A DNA stretch of 64,000 nt from Chloroflexota bacterium (lineage in GTDB: Bacteria; Chloroflexota; Anaerolineae; Aggregatilineales; J027). Of the stretch, positions 1-8,423 are shown in pieces. A program made the translations under genes and the position numbers. The notes under the pieces were generated by a model, which saw only the letters and a program-made list of their open reading frames with translations, had not been told where the DNA came from and made no database searches. Each line of letters starts with the position of its first letter. The stretch's first letter is position 1. Location of the stretch: contig JACRBG010000035.1 of assembly GCA_016234595.1 (NCBI GenBank), positions 124,001 through 188,000 on the forward strand, in the 5' to 3' direction.

Positions 1-829
1 GTATGGGGGCAATTTTAACGACATCACCCGCTTCGACTGGTTCCCCACGGGACACGGCCCACTTGATATGCATGGCGGTTTGGTCAACTCTTGTAACCCT
101 TACTTCTGGACAATGAGCGTAGCTATGAATAACGCCGACCCCTCTCTACTACCCAATTACGCTAAAAAATTGGGGTTTAGCCGCTCACCCAACCTACAAG
201 GTTTGCCAACAGCGGCGGGCTTCATTCCCTCACCTGACACGATTTCGACCCAATGGACACAGGCCGATGCCACCAACTTGGTCATTGGGCAAGGGTTGAT
301 GCAAGTGACCCCCTTACAAGTAGCAGGCCTAGTTACTGCCGTTGCCAATGGCGGAACGCTCTACGAACCACAGGTAGTGGATCGCATCCAGTTGTTAGGT
401 TCTGACCCAAGTTTTGTTGCCACCCCACAAGGCACTAATCTTGGCATCAAACCTGAGGTATTAGAGCAAGTACGCCAAGCCATGTGCGACGTGACCTTAA
501 CACCGACCGGTACAGCCAATTACATTTTCCAAGAATGGTATGACCAGTTCAATCACGAAATCACTGTTTGTGGCAAAACGGGCACGGCCCAAGCGGGTGG
601 TGAAGGTGTGCGGCCCCAAGCGTGGTTCGCGTCTTTTGCTGGCCCCGACCCTGCCAATCCCGAATTAGCGATTGCCGTTATTGTGGAAAATTCATGTGAG
701 GGTTCCGAAGTCGGTGCACCCATCACCCGCCGCATCTTGCAGCAGTATTATGGCCTTGAACAGCGTTACGGGGAGTTTGGCTGGCCGCCTCTTTGGCAAA
801 CCGGATGTAGCGCGGTAGTTTATCAATAA
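1..829 (+). CDS. Penicillin-binding protein transpeptidase domain, 3' part
   Basis: The reading frame is open from base 2 and has no start in the window, so this is the C-terminal part of a larger protein; the first Met at base 68 is internal. It carries the second and third signatures of penicillin-binding transpeptidases: S-C-N (bases 89-97, in LVNSCNPYFW) and K-T-G (bases 575-583, in CGKTGTAQ). Between them is the usual GQG...TPLQVA segment. The catalytic SxxK lies upstream, outside the window. The family cross-links peptidoglycan on the outer face of the membrane. FtsI, MrdA-type PBP2 and other class B PBPs all fit, and the missing N-terminus prevents a choice. It converges with thrS. Confidence 0.9.
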   Translation, partial: YGGNFNDITRFDWFPTGHGPLDMHGGLVNSCNPYFWTMSVAMNNADPSLLPNYAKKLGFSRSPNLQGLPTAAGFIPSPDTISTQWTQADATNLVIGQGLMQVTPLQVAGLVTAVANGGTLYEPQVVDRIQLLGSDPSFVATPQGTNLGIKPEVLEQVRQAMCDVTLTPTGTANYIFQEWYDQFNHEITVCGKTGTAQAGGEGVRPQAWFASFAGPDPANPELAIAVIVENSCEGSEVGAPITRRILQQYYGLEQRYGEFGWPPLWQTGCSAVVYQ

Positions 830-840
830 ACGGATTTGAT

Positions 841-871
841 AAAAGGGAGGGCCTGTGAACCCTCCCCTACA
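841..871 (-). terminator. Intrinsic terminator of thrS (GTAGGGG-family palindrome)
   Basis: On the minus strand GGGAGGG, an 8-base loop and CCCTCCC are followed by TTTTATC, 17 bases past the thrS stop. No T-run follows the stem on the plus strand, so it serves thrS. The stem with its GTAGGGG entry and CCCTTTT exit matches palindromes at 2730, 5452, 22508 and 33548. Confidence 0.75.
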
Positions 872-887
872 AGAACCTGACCAGCTG

Positions 888-2693
888 TTAGGCGGGTACA
901 AGTTCCATCATTTTTTCGTCAATTACTTGACGGGCCATGTTGATAAACTGCTCAATGGGCATAGCAGGCAGTTCCGTATCATCGCGCAAACGGACACTGA
1001 CCGTCCCGTTTTCCACATCCCGCGGGCCATAGACCAGTAGATAGGGAATCTTTTGACCACGTGCCTCGACAATCTTCTTGCCTAGCTGTCCACGCTCAAA
1101 AATCTCCACGCGGAAGCCTAGATTCTTGAGCCGTTCCGCCAATGCCCGTGATTCCGCCTCAACCTTATTGCTGACAGGCAAAATCGCTACTTGGGTCGGG
1201 GCCAACCACAACGGGAACTCGCCATTGAAATGTTCAATCAGAATCCCGATAAAACGTTCCAAGCTGCCAAATGGCGCACGGTGAATCATGATGGGTTGGT
1301 GTTTGGCATTATCGGCCCCGACATATTCCATTTCAAAACGCGCGGGGAGTGAATAGTCCACCTGCACCGTCCCTAACTGCCATTCGCGCTTGAGCACATC
1401 GCGGAAAATGAAATCGAGTTTTGGCCCATAGAAAGCCGCTTCCCCTTCTTCTTTGAAATAGTCTAGCCCCATGCGATCACAGGCTTCGATAATGGCATTG
1501 GTCGCTACTTCCCAGATCGCCGGATCGCCAATGTATTTATCGCTGGCGGGGTCACGCATCCCCACGCGGGCGCGGAAATCGGTCATCCCCAACGCCTTAA
1601 ATACATATTGAATCAGCTTGACCACGCCGATAAATTCTTCGAGTAACTGGTCAGGCGTGACAAACAAATGGGCATCGTCCACTGTGAAACCGCGCACCCG
1701 TGTCAGCCCCGTCAATTCGCCGGATTGCTCATAGCGATAGACCGTACCAAATTCCATCAGGCGCAGTGGCAAATCGCGATAGGAACGCATCTCGCTTTTG
1801 TAAATCTGGATGTGGTGCGGGCAATTCATTGGTTTGAGCATAAACATTTCGCCATCCACATCAATCGGGTCATATTGACTGTCGGCATAATAAGGATAAT
1901 GCCCCGACGTCATATACAGTTCGATTTTGGCGATGTGCGGCGTCACCACGGGTAAGTAACCCCGTGAAATTTGCTCATCATACAGGAAGCGTTGCAGCGT
2001 ATCCCGCATAATCGCGCCTTTGGGTTTCCACAAGGGCAGACCTTTACCGACCAATTCACTGAAGGTGAAGAGGCCCAATTCCGCGCCAAGTTTACGATGG
2101 TCACGACGTTTGGCTTCTTCTAGACGTTCCAGATAATCGGCCAATTGTTCGGGCGTTTCCCACGCTGTGCCATAAATGCGCGTCAGCATCTGATTGTTTT
2201 CATCCCCGCGCCAATAAGCCCCGGCGGGTTCTTTAAATGAAATACTGAACGCATCAGGGTTTAATTCCCGTGTATTGGCAACGTGCGGCCCTCGGCACAG
2301 GTCTTCAAACGTGGCCTGTTTATAGGTCGTCAGGACATTCGAGTCGTCCTGAATTTTATTCCCATATTCGTCCAGTTTGCCAGCGGCCAGACCCTCAATC
2401 AGTTCGATTTTAAAAGGCTGATTGGCAAACATGGCTTTGGCTTCATCTGCCGAGACCACCCGACGCACAAAATCATGGTTGCCACCAATGATTTTTTTCA
2501 TGCGTTTCGTGATGTCTTTTAGATCATCATTCGTCAACGGGCGGGGCAACAGAAAATCATAATAGAAGCCATCTTCAATGGGTGGGCCGATAGCGATTTG
2601 GGCTTCTGGAAAAATCTCCAGCACCGCTTGGGCCATCACATGCGCCATCGAGTGACGGATGCGATACATCTTGCTTTCTTCGTAACGTTCCAA
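888..2693 (-). CDS. thrS: Threonyl-tRNA synthetase, form lacking the TGS domain
   Basis: Class II synthetase that charges tRNA-Thr. The N2 editing domain has the HSMAH pair (residues 14-18) and DLCRGPH with Cys133. The catalytic domain has zinc ligands Cys291 (MNCPHH), His342 (DDAHLF) and His471 (IMIHRAPFGS), with spacing close to E. coli ThrRS, and an anticodon-binding domain ends the protein. At 601 aa it starts directly at N2; the usual roughly 60-residue TGS domain is missing. The start is TTG, chosen because AGAGGAG lies 9 bases upstream; the alternative is ATG at codon 9. It sits downstream of a T-box leader and a small ORF, and ends in a terminator at 841-871. Confidence 0.97.
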   Translation of the reverse strand: MERYEESKMYRIRHSMAHVMAQAVLEIFPEAQIAIGPPIEDGFYYDFLLPRPLTNDDLKDITKRMKKIIGGNHDFVRRVVSADEAKAMFANQPFKIELIEGLAAGKLDEYGNKIQDDSNVLTTYKQATFEDLCRGPHVANTRELNPDAFSISFKEPAGAYWRGDENNQMLTRIYGTAWETPEQLADYLERLEEAKRRDHRKLGAELGLFTFSELVGKGLPLWKPKGAIMRDTLQRFLYDEQISRGYLPVVTPHIAKIELYMTSGHYPYYADSQYDPIDVDGEMFMLKPMNCPHHIQIYKSEMRSYRDLPLRLMEFGTVYRYEQSGELTGLTRVRGFTVDDAHLFVTPDQLLEEFIGVVKLIQYVFKALGMTDFRARVGMRDPASDKYIGDPAIWEVATNAIIEACDRMGLDYFKEEGEAAFYGPKLDFIFRDVLKREWQLGTVQVDYSLPARFEMEYVGADNAKHQPIMIHRAPFGSLERFIGILIEHFNGEFPLWLAPTQVAILPVSNKVEAESRALAERLKNLGFRVEIFERGQLGKKIVEARGQKIPYLLVYGPRDVENGTVSVRLRDDTELPAMPIEQFINMARQVIDEKMMELVPA

Positions 2694-2729
2694 CGCTTTG
2701 CACTCCTCTAGTGTTTTGTTTCAGCTTTC

Positions 2730-2757
2730 AAAAGGGCAGTCCGCAAACCGCCCTACT
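2730..2757 (-). repeat. GTAGGGC...GCCCTTTT palindrome between small ORF and thrS
   Basis: On the minus strand AGGGCGGT, a TTGCGG loop and ACTGCCCT are followed by TTTTG. It is a member of the GTAGGGG...CCCTTTT hairpin family. It lies between the 63-aa ORF and thrS and could be a weak terminator or an mRNA processing/stability hairpin. Confidence 0.55.
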
Positions 2758-2777
2758 GGAAATGGTCGTTATATAAT

Positions 2778-2969
2778 CTACCCTGCACACCATGACACTT
2801 GGTCATTTGCAGATGGGCTACTCGGTGGTTTTTGCACCGCTGGGGCCGATTGCCCAATCAGGTTACGGGGTCGCATCACATCGGCGTTGGCTTGCATATT
2901 AGCCCATTCACGCTCAATTTGCGCCCGTCGTTCAGGATCAACTTTGGATTTGGATGATTTAGGTGACAT
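2778..2969 (-). CDS. Small hypothetical protein in the thrS T-box operon
   Basis: A 63-aa ORF with ATG 8 bases downstream of a clear AGGAGAAG ribosome site. It lies after the T-box terminator and 84 bases before thrS, so it would be co-transcribed and tRNA-Thr regulated. The N-terminal half is Lys/Ser/Arg-rich and predicted helical (DPERRAQIEREWANM); the C-terminal half is Pro/Ser-rich and disordered-looking. There is no signal peptide or membrane helix, and I recognise no family. The ribosome site and position support it; conservation is not known from the sequence alone. Confidence 0.6.
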   Translation of the reverse strand: MSPKSSKSKVDPERRAQIEREWANMQANADVMRPRNLIGQSAPAVQKPPSSPSANDQVSWCAG

Positions 2970-3073
2970 TGTTTTACTTCTCCTGCCGAACTCGCGGCAC
3001 TATCGAAAACTAGATAGGGTTGATGAGTTCCGATCTGGGGGGAGGTTCACCATTCTGCGCAGGAGTGGGAAAC

Positions 3074-3102
3074 AAAAAACCCCATGCCAGATCGACATGG
3101 GG
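3074..3102 (-). terminator. T-box regulated intrinsic terminator
   Basis: On the minus strand CCCCATG, a 9-base loop and CATGGGG are followed by TTTTTT. It lies just past the T-box element and is the OFF structure of the riboswitch. Confidence 0.9.
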
Positions 3103-3360
3103 CGAGATTTCAAAATCACGCGGTTCCACCCAATTTACCCAACAGATTTTCATCTGCCGAGCCTCATTTAGCCAATAACGGGGCTATCCGGCGCTGTTTA
3201 CTCAGGGATCGCCTTTTCACCAGCACGCTCACGGGGGGTTTTCTCATCTAGTCTGCCAAGTGTGCTTGCAGCCAATGGCACACTCTCTCTGGGGCATTCC
3301 TTTAATAATACTCGTCCCGTTCAACGCTTTGCATTGTTTTTCACAATAGCAACTATTGGT
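3074..3360 (-). ncRNA. T-box leader riboswitch controlling small ORF-thrS
   Basis: The minus strand holds the T-box core AAATTGGGTGGAACCGCG (3136-3119), directly followed by the terminator at 3102-3074. Upstream are stem I landmarks: GGGACGAGTA near 3320, the CCAGAGAGAGTGTG...CACACTTGG arm (about 3291-3255), and a later CTGAGTA...CCGGATAGCCCCGTTAT segment (about 3206-3176) as in other T-boxes. T-boxes sense uncharged tRNA through a specifier codon and the tRNA 3' end and then favour an antiterminator. A GAAAACC stretch at about 3243-3237 offers ACC (Thr) as candidate specifier, which I could not prove by folding. The downstream gene thrS agrees with Thr specificity. Confidence 0.92.
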
Positions 3361-3366
3361 GTTTAG

Positions 3367-3395
3367 AGCATATTGCAAAAAATAGGTTGTGTCAA
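3367..3395 (-). promoter_or_regulatory. Sigma-70 promoter of the T-box/thrS transcript
   Basis: On the minus strand TTGACA (3395-3390), a 17-base spacer and TATGCT (3372-3367). This is a consensus -35 and a 4/6 -10, placing the transcription start near 3360, just ahead of stem I of the T-box. Confidence 0.8.
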
Positions 3396-3402
3396 GGCAT
3401 TT

Positions 3403-4704
3403 TCATACTCGCGGCAATCGAACATGAAAGGCGCTGCCCTTGCCGATTTTGCTCTCGACCCAAATCACCCCACCCTGCGCTTCGACAGCTTGTTTGCAAA
3501 AGGTCAAACCCAAGCCCGCCGCGCCTTTAGTACGCCGATTTTCGCCCTGATAGTAGGGATCAAAAATGCGACCCAGTTCAGTGGGGGAAATGCCTTCTCC
3601 GGTGTCGGCCACTATGATGAGAGTACAGCCTCGCCGGGGGTCACGTTTGGCCTCTAGGCGGACTTCACCTTGGCGAGTGTGGCGAATCGCATTGCTCAAC
3701 AAATTACTCAAGACACGGGTCAAAATATTACGATCTGCGGCAACCGTTAAATCCGGCGAAACAAGCACAATTTGGAGAGTATTGTCTTGCAGTTGGGCCA
3801 TTCCCAAAAACTGATGCTGAATCGCTTCAAATAATGGGCCAAGCGTAATAACTTCCTTTTTGACTGGGAATGCCCCCACCTGTAAACGATTTAGGTCAAG
3901 GATATTCTCAATCAGAATATTGAGTTGGGCATTGCCCATACGTGCCCGTTCGACAAATTCCAGAATCTCGCTAGGGTCGCTACCTCGCTGAACGGCCCGT
4001 TCAATTAAATCCACATAGCCCATAATGCCGCTGAGGGGATTACGCAGGTCATGAACCAACATTCGTAATAGTTGCTCATGAAGCTGTTGGGCCTCAATCA
4101 GTTGGGTATTCCGTTTTTCAAGTGTTTGGATAAGGTCTTTGGCGATGCGCGAAACATGACGCATTTGGCTTCCATAATCGCGCTCCTGCGACGCATAGCT
4201 AACGGGGGACAACCCTAGCAGATGCGACAGTTGCCTTTGCATTTGATTCACCAGCTCGGCGTCAAATGTCCAAATTCCTCGAAATAGCCGCTCCGAATGG
4301 GGTATATCTAGCCCACTAAGGTCTTTTGCGACCAATGCACTAAAGTATTCGGGAGATTCAACCACCAAGAACCATTCTTGTACCAGTAAATGGTCGGGTA
4401 CAAGCAAAGCATATTCGATACCCGTGATGTCCGGTGGTGTAATATCTGGCACACCAAAAACCCACACTGATTCAGCGTTTTGCGCGATTTCACGATAGCG
4501 TTCAATATGCGGCAGAAAAAAACTCAATTTTTGGAAACCAGCAAAAACCCGCGCTGGGGTTTGGGTCTCCATAGCGCAGTTTTCAATTTCTCGACTAATG
4601 CTAATGAGACTAGTGCGATGTTCTGTAAACAGAAAAGGTGTGGTTGGGTGGTCAACAATCTCAAAAAGGGAAGTGTTTTCCGTCAAAGCCTGTAAGCGCA
4701 TCAT
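3403..4704 (-). CDS. Sensor histidine kinase with N-terminal DICT domain
   Basis: Two-component kinase, 433 aa, with no membrane segment, so cytosolic. Residues about 15-125 resemble the DICT sensory domain (ISREIE..., RVFAGFQK..., YREIA...VWVFG), known from cyanobacteria and Chloroflexota and thought to sense light or redox signals with other modules. A helical linker (about 150-210) leads to the HisKA dimerisation helix with phospho-acceptor His218 in VHDLRNPLSG. The HATPase domain has an N box (NLLSNAIRHT), G1 (DTGEGIS), F box (IFDPYY) and G2 (GLGLTF). No response regulator gene is adjacent. The start follows GAGAGG by 9 bases. It lies 94 bases after an unknown gene that may be its partner. 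Confidence 0.9.
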   Translation of the reverse strand: MMRLQALTENTSLFEIVDHPTTPFLFTEHRTSLISISREIENCAMETQTPARVFAGFQKLSFFLPHIERYREIAQNAESVWVFGVPDITPPDITGIEYALLVPDHLLVQEWFLVVESPEYFSALVAKDLSGLDIPHSERLFRGIWTFDAELVNQMQRQLSHLLGLSPVSYASQERDYGSQMRHVSRIAKDLIQTLEKRNTQLIEAQQLHEQLLRMLVHDLRNPLSGIMGYVDLIERAVQRGSDPSEILEFVERARMGNAQLNILIENILDLNRLQVGAFPVKKEVITLGPLFEAIQHQFLGMAQLQDNTLQIVLVSPDLTVAADRNILTRVLSNLLSNAIRHTRQGEVRLEAKRDPRRGCTLIIVADTGEGISPTELGRIFDPYYQGENRRTKGAAGLGLTFCKQAVEAQGGVIWVESKIGKGSAFHVRLPRV

Positions 4705-4798
4705 CCAGTGCGGCCTCTCTAAAAACCCAGAACCTTTTGGACATAGCCAATCTATAGGGATTAATCTTATCTACGATTCAGTGGTCTGGCGAGAAGCA

Positions 4799-5431
4799 TT
4801 AATCTTTGGCTTGGATGGGGTCGGCGCTGTACAACTGGGCAATAAAAAACGAATCATCCATTACCAACAAAGCATGTTGTACTTCAGGAGGATTTTGATC
4901 AGAGGCAATTAAACTAACCGTCATGCCATGACTTTCTAGTAATTTTTGGACTTTTTCGGTCATGGGAATGGGCATCTCCCCTAGCAAGCCGCGCCCTGAG
5001 GTCAATAATTTACCCAATGGGATAGCGCGATTGAGGTCATCGGCCATAGTGCGAAAATTGCCATAGTGCTGCCCATAAAGCTGGGTCAAATCCAGCATCA
5101 AAGCATCTACATTATCCGGCATGCCGTTGAAATAGACTTGCTGGAAAGCGTAGTTATGATTCCAAAGCAACGGGTGGGTTTCTGAATACACCATCGTATT
5201 GAATAGACCCACGCTAACCCGATGCTCTCGCACCCCTAAACATCGGATGATATAGCTTCCGGTGGGACGTAGAGCGTTAAGGGTTTCTTCAAATTCGGTG
5301 GTCTGCAACAACAACTGAACTTCCTCTGGCGTGCCACCCATTTGCACCGTCAAGAGTGCCCCTAGATGGCCGTCAGGCTCCAGTTCAGTCAAAATCTTTT
5401 GCAGAGTTTCGTCCGAGGGCAGACTGGGCAT
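4799..5431 (-). CDS. Hypothetical protein upstream of the DICT kinase
   Basis: A 210-aa protein with no signal peptide or membrane segment; I do not recognise the family. It looks like a mixed alpha/beta cytosolic protein, with a central run rich in aromatic residues (HPLLWNHNYAFQQVYF) and a C-terminal segment ending in beta-strand-like HALLVMDDSFFIAQLY. The same orientation and a 94-base gap to the kinase suggest co-transcription. The ribosome site is weak (AAGGT). The function is unknown; a sensing or signalling partner of the kinase is a guess from position only. Confidence 0.7.
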   Translation of the reverse strand: MPSLPSDETLQKILTELEPDGHLGALLTVQMGGTPEEVQLLLQTTEFEETLNALRPTGSYIIRCLGVREHRVSVGLFNTMVYSETHPLLWNHNYAFQQVYFNGMPDNVDALMLDLTQLYGQHYGNFRTMADDLNRAIPLGKLLTSGRGLLGEMPIPMTEKVQKLLESHGMTVSLIASDQNPPEVQHALLVMDDSFFIAQLYSADPIQAKD

Positions 5432-5451
5432 AAACCGACCTTAAAAAGATG

Positions 5452-5482
5452 AAAAGGGTGGGAGCTATTTCGCCCCTACCCC
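5452..5482 (-). repeat. GTAGGGG...CCCTTTT palindrome, possible terminator
   Basis: On the minus strand GGGTAGGGGC, an AAATAGC loop region and TCCCACCC are followed by TTTTC. It lies between the stop at 5490 and the next start at 5431 and could reduce read-through. It is a member of the dispersed hairpin family. Confidence 0.5.
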
Positions 5483-5489
5483 AAAATAG

Positions 5490-6533
5490 TTAGGATGTAG
5501 TGGATGGTGCTGTCGTATTGGAATTTACTTTGCCCCGTTGATTGGCGCTAATTCCGCGACTAACCAAAATGAGGCCGCCGATTACACCGTGCACCATACT
5601 AATGGCCCGCACAACCAAAGCCGTGCCTAAAGAAGCCGATTCGGCCACGCCCAAAAAGCCCGTCAAAAACGCGACATAGGTGGCTTCACGCAGGCCCAAC
5701 GCACCGGGGGAAAGGGGAATCAGTTCAACGGCCACCGCCATACACATCAGCGGAATAAAGGCGAAGTACGGCACGGTTTCCCCAAACCCGACCAGCACCA
5801 AATAGGCCCCGGTCATGGTCATAGCGTTCGCCAAAAATGACAACAACACCATGTAAAACAAAACCCGCCCTCGACCCAATTGGCTTTGTAGGGCTTCACT
5901 TAACGCGACGATCTGTTTGGCGATCTTGCCCATTTTAAAACGGGTCAGTAGCTTAGCAAATGGCTCAACAAACCAACCCATCCGCAACACAAAAAGCGCG
6001 ATAATGCCACTGATCGATAGGAAGTGCATCGCCAATTCAAAAGTCAGCGAGAGTTCTTTATAACTGGTAACGAGCAAAATGAGGCTGGCCGTCCCCAAAA
6101 TGGTCAACATACCAACCACGCGCTCAATCATGACCGAGGCCACTGAACTAGCGGCCTTGCCAGAATCGGCGCTCATTTCGACCATGCGCATGGCATCGCC
6201 ACCCATAGATGACCCCGGCATAAATTGGCTAAAAAACATGCCAACGAGGTAGGTTCCTAATAAGCGCGATGGTTTTAGATTCGGAATATCACTTTCCTGC
6301 AATACCAACCACCAACGACCTGTTTTGATAAGCGTAGCGCCGAAATTCAGCAGCAGAGCGACTAGTACCCACCAAAGATTAACTTTGAGTAGGCCATCCA
6401 CCAGCGCATCGCGTTCGGATACGCTGTATACGACAATTCCTAGACCGCCTACCCCTAAGATAAGGCGTCCCCAATTCCAGATTTTCTTCCAATTGAGAGT
6501 CAATGTGCGCTTGGTTGGTGTCGTCTCGGTCAT
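5490..6533 (-). CDS. Lysylphosphatidylglycerol synthase TM-region family protein (UPF0104-like)
   Basis: A 347-aa polytopic membrane protein with about eight hydrophobic segments and family landmarks FFSQFMPGSSMGGDAMR and LSPGALGLREATYV. The family (PF03706) covers the membrane half of MprF and stand-alone relatives such as AglD, often found beside glycosyltransferases and proposed to handle lipid-linked substrates. No lysyl-transferase domain is present. It overlaps the upstream glycosyltransferase gene by 4 bases (ATGA), so the two are translationally coupled, consistent with a shared role in envelope glycolipid synthesis. The exact substrate cannot be read from sequence. Confidence 0.88.
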   Translation of the reverse strand: MTETTPTKRTLTLNWKKIWNWGRLILGVGGLGIVVYSVSERDALVDGLLKVNLWWVLVALLLNFGATLIKTGRWWLVLQESDIPNLKPSRLLGTYLVGMFFSQFMPGSSMGGDAMRMVEMSADSGKAASSVASVMIERVVGMLTILGTASLILLVTSYKELSLTFELAMHFLSISGIIALFVLRMGWFVEPFAKLLTRFKMGKIAKQIVALSEALQSQLGRGRVLFYMVLLSFLANAMTMTGAYLVLVGFGETVPYFAFIPLMCMAVAVELIPLSPGALGLREATYVAFLTGFLGVAESASLGTALVVRAISMVHGVIGGLILVSRGISANQRGKVNSNTTAPSTTS

Positions 6534-7786
6534 GAATGTTGAGTCCCAATGACAGTCTCAGTTGAACGATTGGCGCGACGGCGACCTGACATGCGATCTT
6601 CAGCGATTCCATAGGCTTCCATGATACGCCGCGCCACGGCTGTCCATGAATATTCATCAACCGCTTTTTGGCGATTCGCCGCACCCCGTGCCTTCAAATC
6701 AGGATTTTCGAGCGCCTCATGTAACGCTCGTGCCAAATCAACAGGATCGTGGAATTTAGCATAGAAGCCCAAGTCGGCTAAGATTTCGACGCTGGCAGGC
6801 CGTTCATAGGCAACAACGGGTAGGCCCATCGCCATATAGAAATAGATTTTGGCGTCACCCTCCGTAATGGCGATCTTAGGTGCAATCGCAAGATCAGCAA
6901 GGGCCATGTAATGTCCGGTTTCCCGATACTCTACCTTACCTGTAAAGGTAAAATAATCCTTCAGCCCTTTTTCGGCGGCTTTGGCAGCATAAATATCTTC
7001 ATCTGGGAAACCCATCACTAAGAAATGGGCATCAGTAAAACCGCGTTCATACACCAATACACGGGCAGCCTCAATCATATCATCCACCCCTTGATAGGCC
7101 TTAAGCAAGCCCATAAAGACGATGATCTTTTTATCATTGGGCAAACCCAACTTTTGATGCAGAGCCGGGTCATGCGGATAGGTGTTTGGCGAAAATTCGT
7201 CGGTGTCTACCCCATCCAAAATAGCCCATGCGTGTTCAGGTGTGAGATTAAAGCGATCACGCGATTGCTGGCAAATTTGAGTGGAGGAAGTCAATACAAC
7301 GGGTGATTGTTGTAAAGTCAACCGTTCAACGCGGCTCAAGAGATTAAAATAGGGGCCACTCTTGGCACTATAGCCATGCTCGGCAATCTCACCTGAAAAG
7401 CTACCCTGCATATCAAAAATATACGGGATACCCAACAGCTTCCACAACCACCACGCCACCCATGCTGAATCCCACCCGTGGGCATGGACAACATCAGGTT
7501 TGACTTCTCGGGCCACTTGCAAAGCTTTTACCAGCAGCAACCCGGCGAGATAGGGCTTTTGGTAGGACGGACCGGCATCGGTTTTTTGATACCACGGGAT
7601 GTTGACAATTCGACGGATGTCTAAATCCGGCACATCGCGGCCAATGTGGTAAGTCACCATGGTGACCTTATTGCCTAGTTTTTGCAGGGCACGGGCCTGC
7701 TCATAGATGTGAATATGACCACCGCGGTCCACAAAAAAGGGAGTCGCGGCCACACACAGGATGTTGTAAGCGTTTTTTCGCTGCAC
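6530..7786 (-). CDS. Glycosyltransferase family 4 (GT-B fold)
   Basis: A 418-aa cytosolic enzyme expected to transfer a sugar from a nucleotide donor. The N-terminal acceptor domain begins with ATPFFVDRGGHIHIYEQA and has HAHGWDSAWVA. The C-terminal donor domain has the strand IIVFMGLLKAYQG and a variant of the EX7E region (AITEGDAKIYFYMAMGLPVVAYE). The first gene of a pair with the flippase-like gene (ATGA overlap). Substrate unknown. A 111-base leader separates it from the biotin-carrier gene upstream. Confidence 0.92.
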   Translation of the reverse strand: MQRKNAYNILCVAATPFFVDRGGHIHIYEQARALQKLGNKVTMVTYHIGRDVPDLDIRRIVNIPWYQKTDAGPSYQKPYLAGLLLVKALQVAREVKPDVVHAHGWDSAWVAWWLWKLLGIPYIFDMQGSFSGEIAEHGYSAKSGPYFNLLSRVERLTLQQSPVVLTSSTQICQQSRDRFNLTPEHAWAILDGVDTDEFSPNTYPHDPALHQKLGLPNDKKIIVFMGLLKAYQGVDDMIEAARVLVYERGFTDAHFLVMGFPDEDIYAAKAAEKGLKDYFTFTGKVEYRETGHYMALADLAIAPKIAITEGDAKIYFYMAMGLPVVAYERPASVEILADLGFYAKFHDPVDLARALHEALENPDLKARGAANRQKAVDEYSWTAVARRIMEAYGIAEDRMSGRRRANRSTETVIGTQHS

Positions 7787-7897
7787 AACAATCTCCTAAA
7801 CTACTTATTTAATTGGGAAAACGCCACGCGATTATACGAATAGGGGCATGTTCTCACAAGGGTAACATTGAACAAATAACCATACTACAAGCTTGAT

Positions 7898-8395
7898 CTA
7901 ATGGAGCGTAACCAACACCTGATTTTGGTCAACATTATCCCCCGGTTTAACGTTGATATGGTGAATCACACCATCACGCGGGGCTTTCAATTCATTTTGC
8001 ATTTTCATGGATTCCAAAATGACAACCGGCATTCCTTTGGTCACTTCTTCGCCAATATTGACCGGAATTGCCACAATTGTACCGGGCATAGGGGAACGAA
8101 TAATGGCTTCACCACCTGCCCCGGCAAGTGTCCCCGATGCTCGGGCCAAACGCATTTCACGTTCGTCCGTGACATCAACTTCATATAAATCACCTGCCAT
8201 CAAGACCTGAAATTTACCGTCACGTTCTTCAACGACCGCTTCAAAGGACTGGTTGTCAATCAACATCGAGTAAATGCGATTGGCCCCCATGTATTTAAAG
8301 TCAACATGGCGCACTTCCCCGTTGACCTTCACTTCCCCTTCGCGGTTAATCTCAACTTCATAAGTCTGTCCGTTGACGGTCGTAAAATATTTCAT
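7898..8395 (-). CDS. Biotin carboxyl carrier protein-like (biotinyl domain)
   Basis: A 165-aa protein whose last 70 residues are a biotinyl domain with the modification site ESMKM. The domain begins with IRSPMPGTIV, as in acyl-CoA carboxylase and oxaloacetate decarboxylase carriers. The N-terminal part (about 1-90) is beta-rich and unassigned. The start at 8395 (MKYFTTVNG) is preferred because AGGGG lies 11 bases upstream; an in-frame extension to 8473 would run through a double hairpin. No carboxylase or biotin ligase is adjacent, so its partner is elsewhere. Confidence 0.92.
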   Translation of the reverse strand: MKYFTTVNGQTYEVEINREGEVKVNGEVRHVDFKYMGANRIYSMLIDNQSFEAVVEERDGKFQVLMAGDLYEVDVTDEREMRLARASGTLAGAGGEAIIRSPMPGTIVAIPVNIGEEVTKGMPVVILESMKMQNELKAPRDGVIHHINVKPGDNVDQNQVLVTLH

Positions 8396-8423
8396 CTTTT
8401 CAAAACCCCTAGATGGTAATGAA

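Noticed and set aside
2698-3171. 157-aa plus-strand ORF across the thrS leader
   Set aside because: It covers the antisense of the T-box, its terminator and the small ORF with its ribosome site; codons look random.
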